Positions 32,245 to 34,580 of a stretch of DNA of 34,580 nucleotides are shown piece after piece. The stretch comes from Arthrobacter sp. AK04. GTDB taxonomy: Bacteria; Actinomycetota; Actinomycetes; Actinomycetales; Micrococcaceae. The translations under genes and the position numbers were made by a program. How positions within the stretch are numbered: position 1 is the first letter of the stretch; each line of letters begins with the position of its first letter. Below the pieces are notes generated by a model. That model did not search any database, was not told the DNA's origin, and was given only the letters and a program-made list of their open reading frames with translations. The stretch is from contig NZ_JAJOMC010000051.1 in assembly GCF_021129155.1 (NCBI RefSeq), positions 1 through 34,580 on the forward strand, in the 5' to 3' direction.

Positions 32245-32274
32245 ATGATAGGTGACCATATGGTCACCTATCAA
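32245..32274 (-). promoter_or_regulatory. promoter of the ArsR-SRPBCC gene, leaderless
   Basis: On the minus strand TTGATA (32274-32269) and TATCAT (32250-32245) are 18 bases apart, each matching five of six consensus bases. Six bases separate the -10 from ATG 32238, so transcription should begin at the start codon and the message would lack a leader; indeed no ribosome binding site is present. Confidence 0.65.
32247..32272. promoter_or_regulatory. perfect 26-bp palindromic operator
   Basis: GATAGGTGACCAT followed by its exact complement forms a perfect palindrome. It fills the spacer between the -35 and -10 of the regulator gene, where a bound ArsR-type dimer would block RNA polymerase. It also lies 50 nt before the divergent gene's likely ATG (32322), so both genes could respond. 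Confidence 0.85.
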
Positions 32275-32321
32275 GGGTGTGCCAGTATGTTTTTGTGCTG
32301 CCCCTGAGCGAAATTTCCGGT

Positions 32322-33308
32322 ATGCGTAAGACGGTCGACGACGGCTGGCGCTCAGCCGTGGCCGATGCCGTGGGGGAACCCTGGGATATAGCCCCCGGCA
32401 GCCTTCGGTTCTGGCGCTCATCCTCGGTCCACGTGTTTGTTCTGCCCCCGGGAAGCGATAACCGCGGCGTGCTCTACGCGCGCTTTGCGCCGTACTCCGG
32501 AACGGCGGGCCTGCGGCTGCGCCAGGGGGCGGAACTCGGCGAACTCCTGGGCGCGGCCGGCGCCGCTGTGGCGGGCCTTGTCAGGTCCCGGTCCGGCGCT
32601 GCAGTGGAACGGGTCAGCACGCCGTTGGGCGACATGGCCGCGTGTGTGCTGCACCGGGTGGAAGGCGGGGAACTGGATGCGGATGAACTCACGGCCGGGG
32701 ACGCACGGGCCTGGGGGCTGGCGCTGGCTGGTTTCCACCGGACAGCGGGGAATGTGGGTTCGTCTGCCGCTCCGCGCCCGGACCCGATCCGGGCTGCGGA
32801 TGCCTTTGCCGCCCTGGCCGCTAACGCAAGGGGCCACGGCGACGCTGAACTTGCGTCAGCGGCCGGCCACCTGGGTGGACTGTACATGCGCCTTGATCCG
32901 GGGCCCCTGGTGTTTGGGCACGGCGATTTCGAACTGGACAACCTGCGGTGGTCAGGAGGACAGGCTGCGTGCTTCGACCTGGACGAGGCCGGTGTGATGC
33001 CTGCGCCTGCCGACGTTGCCTCCGCCGTGCGGGATCTCCTGGGCCCGCGTCCCGGATCGCCGCAGCATCCTGAGCTGCTCGCGGCGTTTCTCGATGGCTA
33101 CCTCCTCGGATCAGGCCGCGCCATCAGCCGCGAAGAGCTCCTGCTGCACCGTGCGTTCTTCGCCGCGGAGCAGGTCCTGGAAGCACCGGCAGTCCTGGAC
33201 CTGCATCCCGCAGGAACGGGCTGGCTCCCGGACCTGGCTGCCTCCTTGGTCCGCCACTACGCCGGCGAGCGCACCATCATCCTGGCGACGGCCGCCGTCG
33301 TGCCCTAA
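32322..33308 (+). CDS. aminoglycoside phosphotransferase / kinase-fold protein
   Basis: A 328-residue protein of the APH/choline-kinase fold. The catalytic loop is HGDFELDN (His200, Asp202, Asn207) and the metal-binding loop is CFDLDEAG (Asp219, Asp221), matching Brenner-type phosphotransferases. The N-terminal lobe is weakly conserved: VLYARFAPY has Arg where the ATP-binding Lys is expected. It may phosphorylate a small molecule; no antibiotic role can be claimed. ATG 32322 lacks a ribosome site, and a GTG at 32277 just beyond the operator is an in-frame alternative. The stop overlaps the convergent MFS stop by four bases. Confidence 0.8.
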   Translation: MRKTVDDGWRSAVADAVGEPWDIAPGSLRFWRSSSVHVFVLPPGSDNRGVLYARFAPYSGTAGLRLRQGAELGELLGAAGAAVAGLVRSRSGAAVERVSTPLGDMAACVLHRVEGGELDADELTAGDARAWGLALAGFHRTAGNVGSSAAPRPDPIRAADAFAALAANARGHGDAELASAAGHLGGLYMRLDPGPLVFGHGDFELDNLRWSGGQAACFDLDEAGVMPAPADVASAVRDLLGPRPGSPQHPELLAAFLDGYLLGSGRAISREELLLHRAFFAAEQVLEAPAVLDLHPAGTGWLPDLAASLVRHYAGERTIILATAAVVP

Positions 33309-34573
33309 GAGCGCCCGCTGACCTTGTCCGGCGTCGGCTTGGCGATGGGCCGCGGCTCCAGCCATATCCGCTCCCGCGGGCCCTGCGGATACGCGTGCTT
33401 CTTGTTGGCCAGGGTGATGATCCAGGCTGCCACTACCGGCAGCGCCGCGGCCACGGGAACCAGCATCGGACCGCCCACCACCAGTGCCGCGGAGCCGTAG
33501 AGTGCGCCGACCGTGATGCCGAGCTGGATGGTCAGCACGGTGAGGCCGTTCGCTGCTTCCTGGTACGCGCCGCCGGCCCTCAGGATGGCGGACTGGTTGT
33601 AGATGCCGATCGCTCCCAGCCCTGCACCCCAGACGGTCATGAGGACCAAAGCCACGGTGAAGTTGCCTACCGCGAGGGGCAGGAAAAACATGGACAGGGC
33701 GATCGCCGCAGTGGTGACCAGCAGGGATCGCCGGGGCCGGGAGTCCACGGTGAGGCCCGCGATCCAGATGCCCAGCAGCCCGGAGCCGCCCAGCACGGTG
33801 AGCGAGAGGCTGATGGCGTATTCCGGGAAGCCGGCGTCGCGGATAAACGGGGCAATGTAGGTGAACAGGGCGAAGTGCGCCAGGACCAGCAGCGGCCAGG
33901 CGATGGCGACAGGCTTCACCCCGGGCTGGGCGATGGCCTTGCGCAGTGAGGGGCGGACGGCGTCGGAGATCTTTTGGACGCGCGGCAGCAGGAAGAACGC
34001 CAGGACGGTGAGGACCAGGCCGAACCCGGCAAGCACCATGAACGCGGCGCGCCAGCCCAGGAACCCGCCCAGCGCGGTCCCCACGGGCGCGCCGATGGCC
34101 AGGCCCAGGCTGTTGCCGCTGAAGACAATGGCCAGGGCCTTGCCCACCTTGTCAGCCGGAACCACCCTGGTGACGAACGGGGCCATGGTGGTCCAGAGCA
34201 GCCCGTGGGCCAGGCCGCCCACCAGGCGGGCAATCATTGCGGAAGTGAAGTCAGGTGCCAGTCCCACCAGGGCGTTGCTGGCAGCGAACGTCAGGACCAG
34301 CCCCACCAGCAGCGCGTGCCGCGGTATCTTCCCCAGCAGCCGGGCAGCCGGAATCACAGTAACCACAATCACCGCGGCATAGGCCGCAGCCAGGTAGCCG
34401 GCCACCGGCTCGGACACATTCAGGCCCGCGCTGATCTGCGGCAGCAGCCCGGACGGCAGGAGTTCGGTGGTGATGGCGGTAAAGGCGATGGTGGCCAGGA
34501 CCACCATCGCGGCGTAGGGGAAACGGGCAGGCGCCGGCGCGGAAATCGCGGAAGACATGGGGGAGGGGTCCAT
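33305..34573 (-). CDS. MFS transporter, DHA1 (AraJ-like)
   Basis: A 422-residue transporter with about 12 hydrophobic helices in two halves. The first half has ELLPSGLLPQISAGLNVSEP and a shortened motif A (PAARLLGKIPRHALLVG); helix 5 has GAPVGTALGGFLGWRAAF as in motif C. The second half includes TVDSRPRRSLLV. This pattern is the sugar-efflux/AraJ-like DHA1 group, a proton-driven exporter of unknown substrate. ATG 34573 or ATG 34558 could start it; the upstream region is cut by the window end, so promoter and ribosome site cannot be judged. It converges with the kinase-like gene, overlapping by four bases at the stops. Confidence 0.9.
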   Translation of the reverse strand: MDPSPMSSAISAPAPARFPYAAMVVLATIAFTAITTELLPSGLLPQISAGLNVSEPVAGYLAAAYAAVIVVTVIPAARLLGKIPRHALLVGLVLTFAASNALVGLAPDFTSAMIARLVGGLAHGLLWTTMAPFVTRVVPADKVGKALAIVFSGNSLGLAIGAPVGTALGGFLGWRAAFMVLAGFGLVLTVLAFFLLPRVQKISDAVRPSLRKAIAQPGVKPVAIAWPLLVLAHFALFTYIAPFIRDAGFPEYAISLSLTVLGGSGLLGIWIAGLTVDSRPRRSLLVTTAAIALSMFFLPLAVGNFTVALVLMTVWGAGLGAIGIYNQSAILRAGGAYQEAANGLTVLTIQLGITVGALYGSAALVVGGPMLVPVAAALPVVAAWIITLANKKHAYPQGPRERIWLEPRPIAKPTPDKVSGRS

Positions 34574-34580
34574 TCAAGGG

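Overview
The window is chromosomal DNA from a high-GC Gram-positive bacterium. Gene content (DUF6318 lipoprotein, MSMEG_6728 family, DUF6457, DUF1622, an Rpf-like transglycosylase with LysM, Tex, a TM0106-type nuclease-helicase), frequent GTG/TTG starts, very high GC third positions and the long antisense shadow frames all fit an actinobacterium, most likely Arthrobacter/Pseudarthrobacter or a close Micrococcaceae relative. That genus call is inference from family content, not a database result. I see no rRNA, tRNA, prophage, insertion sequence or CRISPR array.

Layout. 1-1392: a 5'-truncated DUF6318 lipoprotein and a secreted PKD-domain protein, in a tight pair with lower GC than the rest. 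1517-2587: an old yellow enzyme, closed by a hairpin. 2806-5694: a small unknown gene divergent from the RNA-binding factor Tex. 5711-6930: a ZIP metal transporter and a small unknown gene. 6947-10046: four minus-strand genes (MSMEG_6728 family, atypical SDR, DUF1622 membrane protein, DUF2071). 10203-11613: a two-TM membrane protein convergent with a resuscitation-factor-like LysM protein. 11830-15474: a UvrA paralog divergent from an adenine deaminase. 15729-16646: an unusual fusion of a winged helix, a Lys/Ala-rich linker and a pullulanase X25-type domain. 16758-20748: acylphosphatase convergent with a large RecB-like nuclease / RNase H-like / SF1 helicase. 20925-23839: TerC and RecQ. 24069-28302: FdhF/YdeP-type molybdopterin oxidoreductase, DUF6457, and glutathione-independent formaldehyde dehydrogenase, a plausible one-carbon oxidation neighbourhood. 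28435-31393: a small GNAT protein, a class-A-beta-lactamase-like membrane protein, a DHA2-type MFS exporter and a small two-TM protein. 31486-34573: an ArsR-SRPBCC fusion regulator with a near-ideal operator/promoter, an aminoglycoside-phosphotransferase-fold protein, and a DHA1-type MFS exporter.

Most of the content is housekeeping or stress-related. The least explained features are three related long palindromes (16658-16731, 20857-20919, 31410-31473). Each starts 5-12 nt after a stop codon, and each has the same orientation relative to the gene it follows. The winged-helix/X25 fusion and the nuclease-helicase with a four-cysteine cluster, which sits between two of the palindromes, come next. 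I could not run searches, so family names rest on recognised motifs and domain order.
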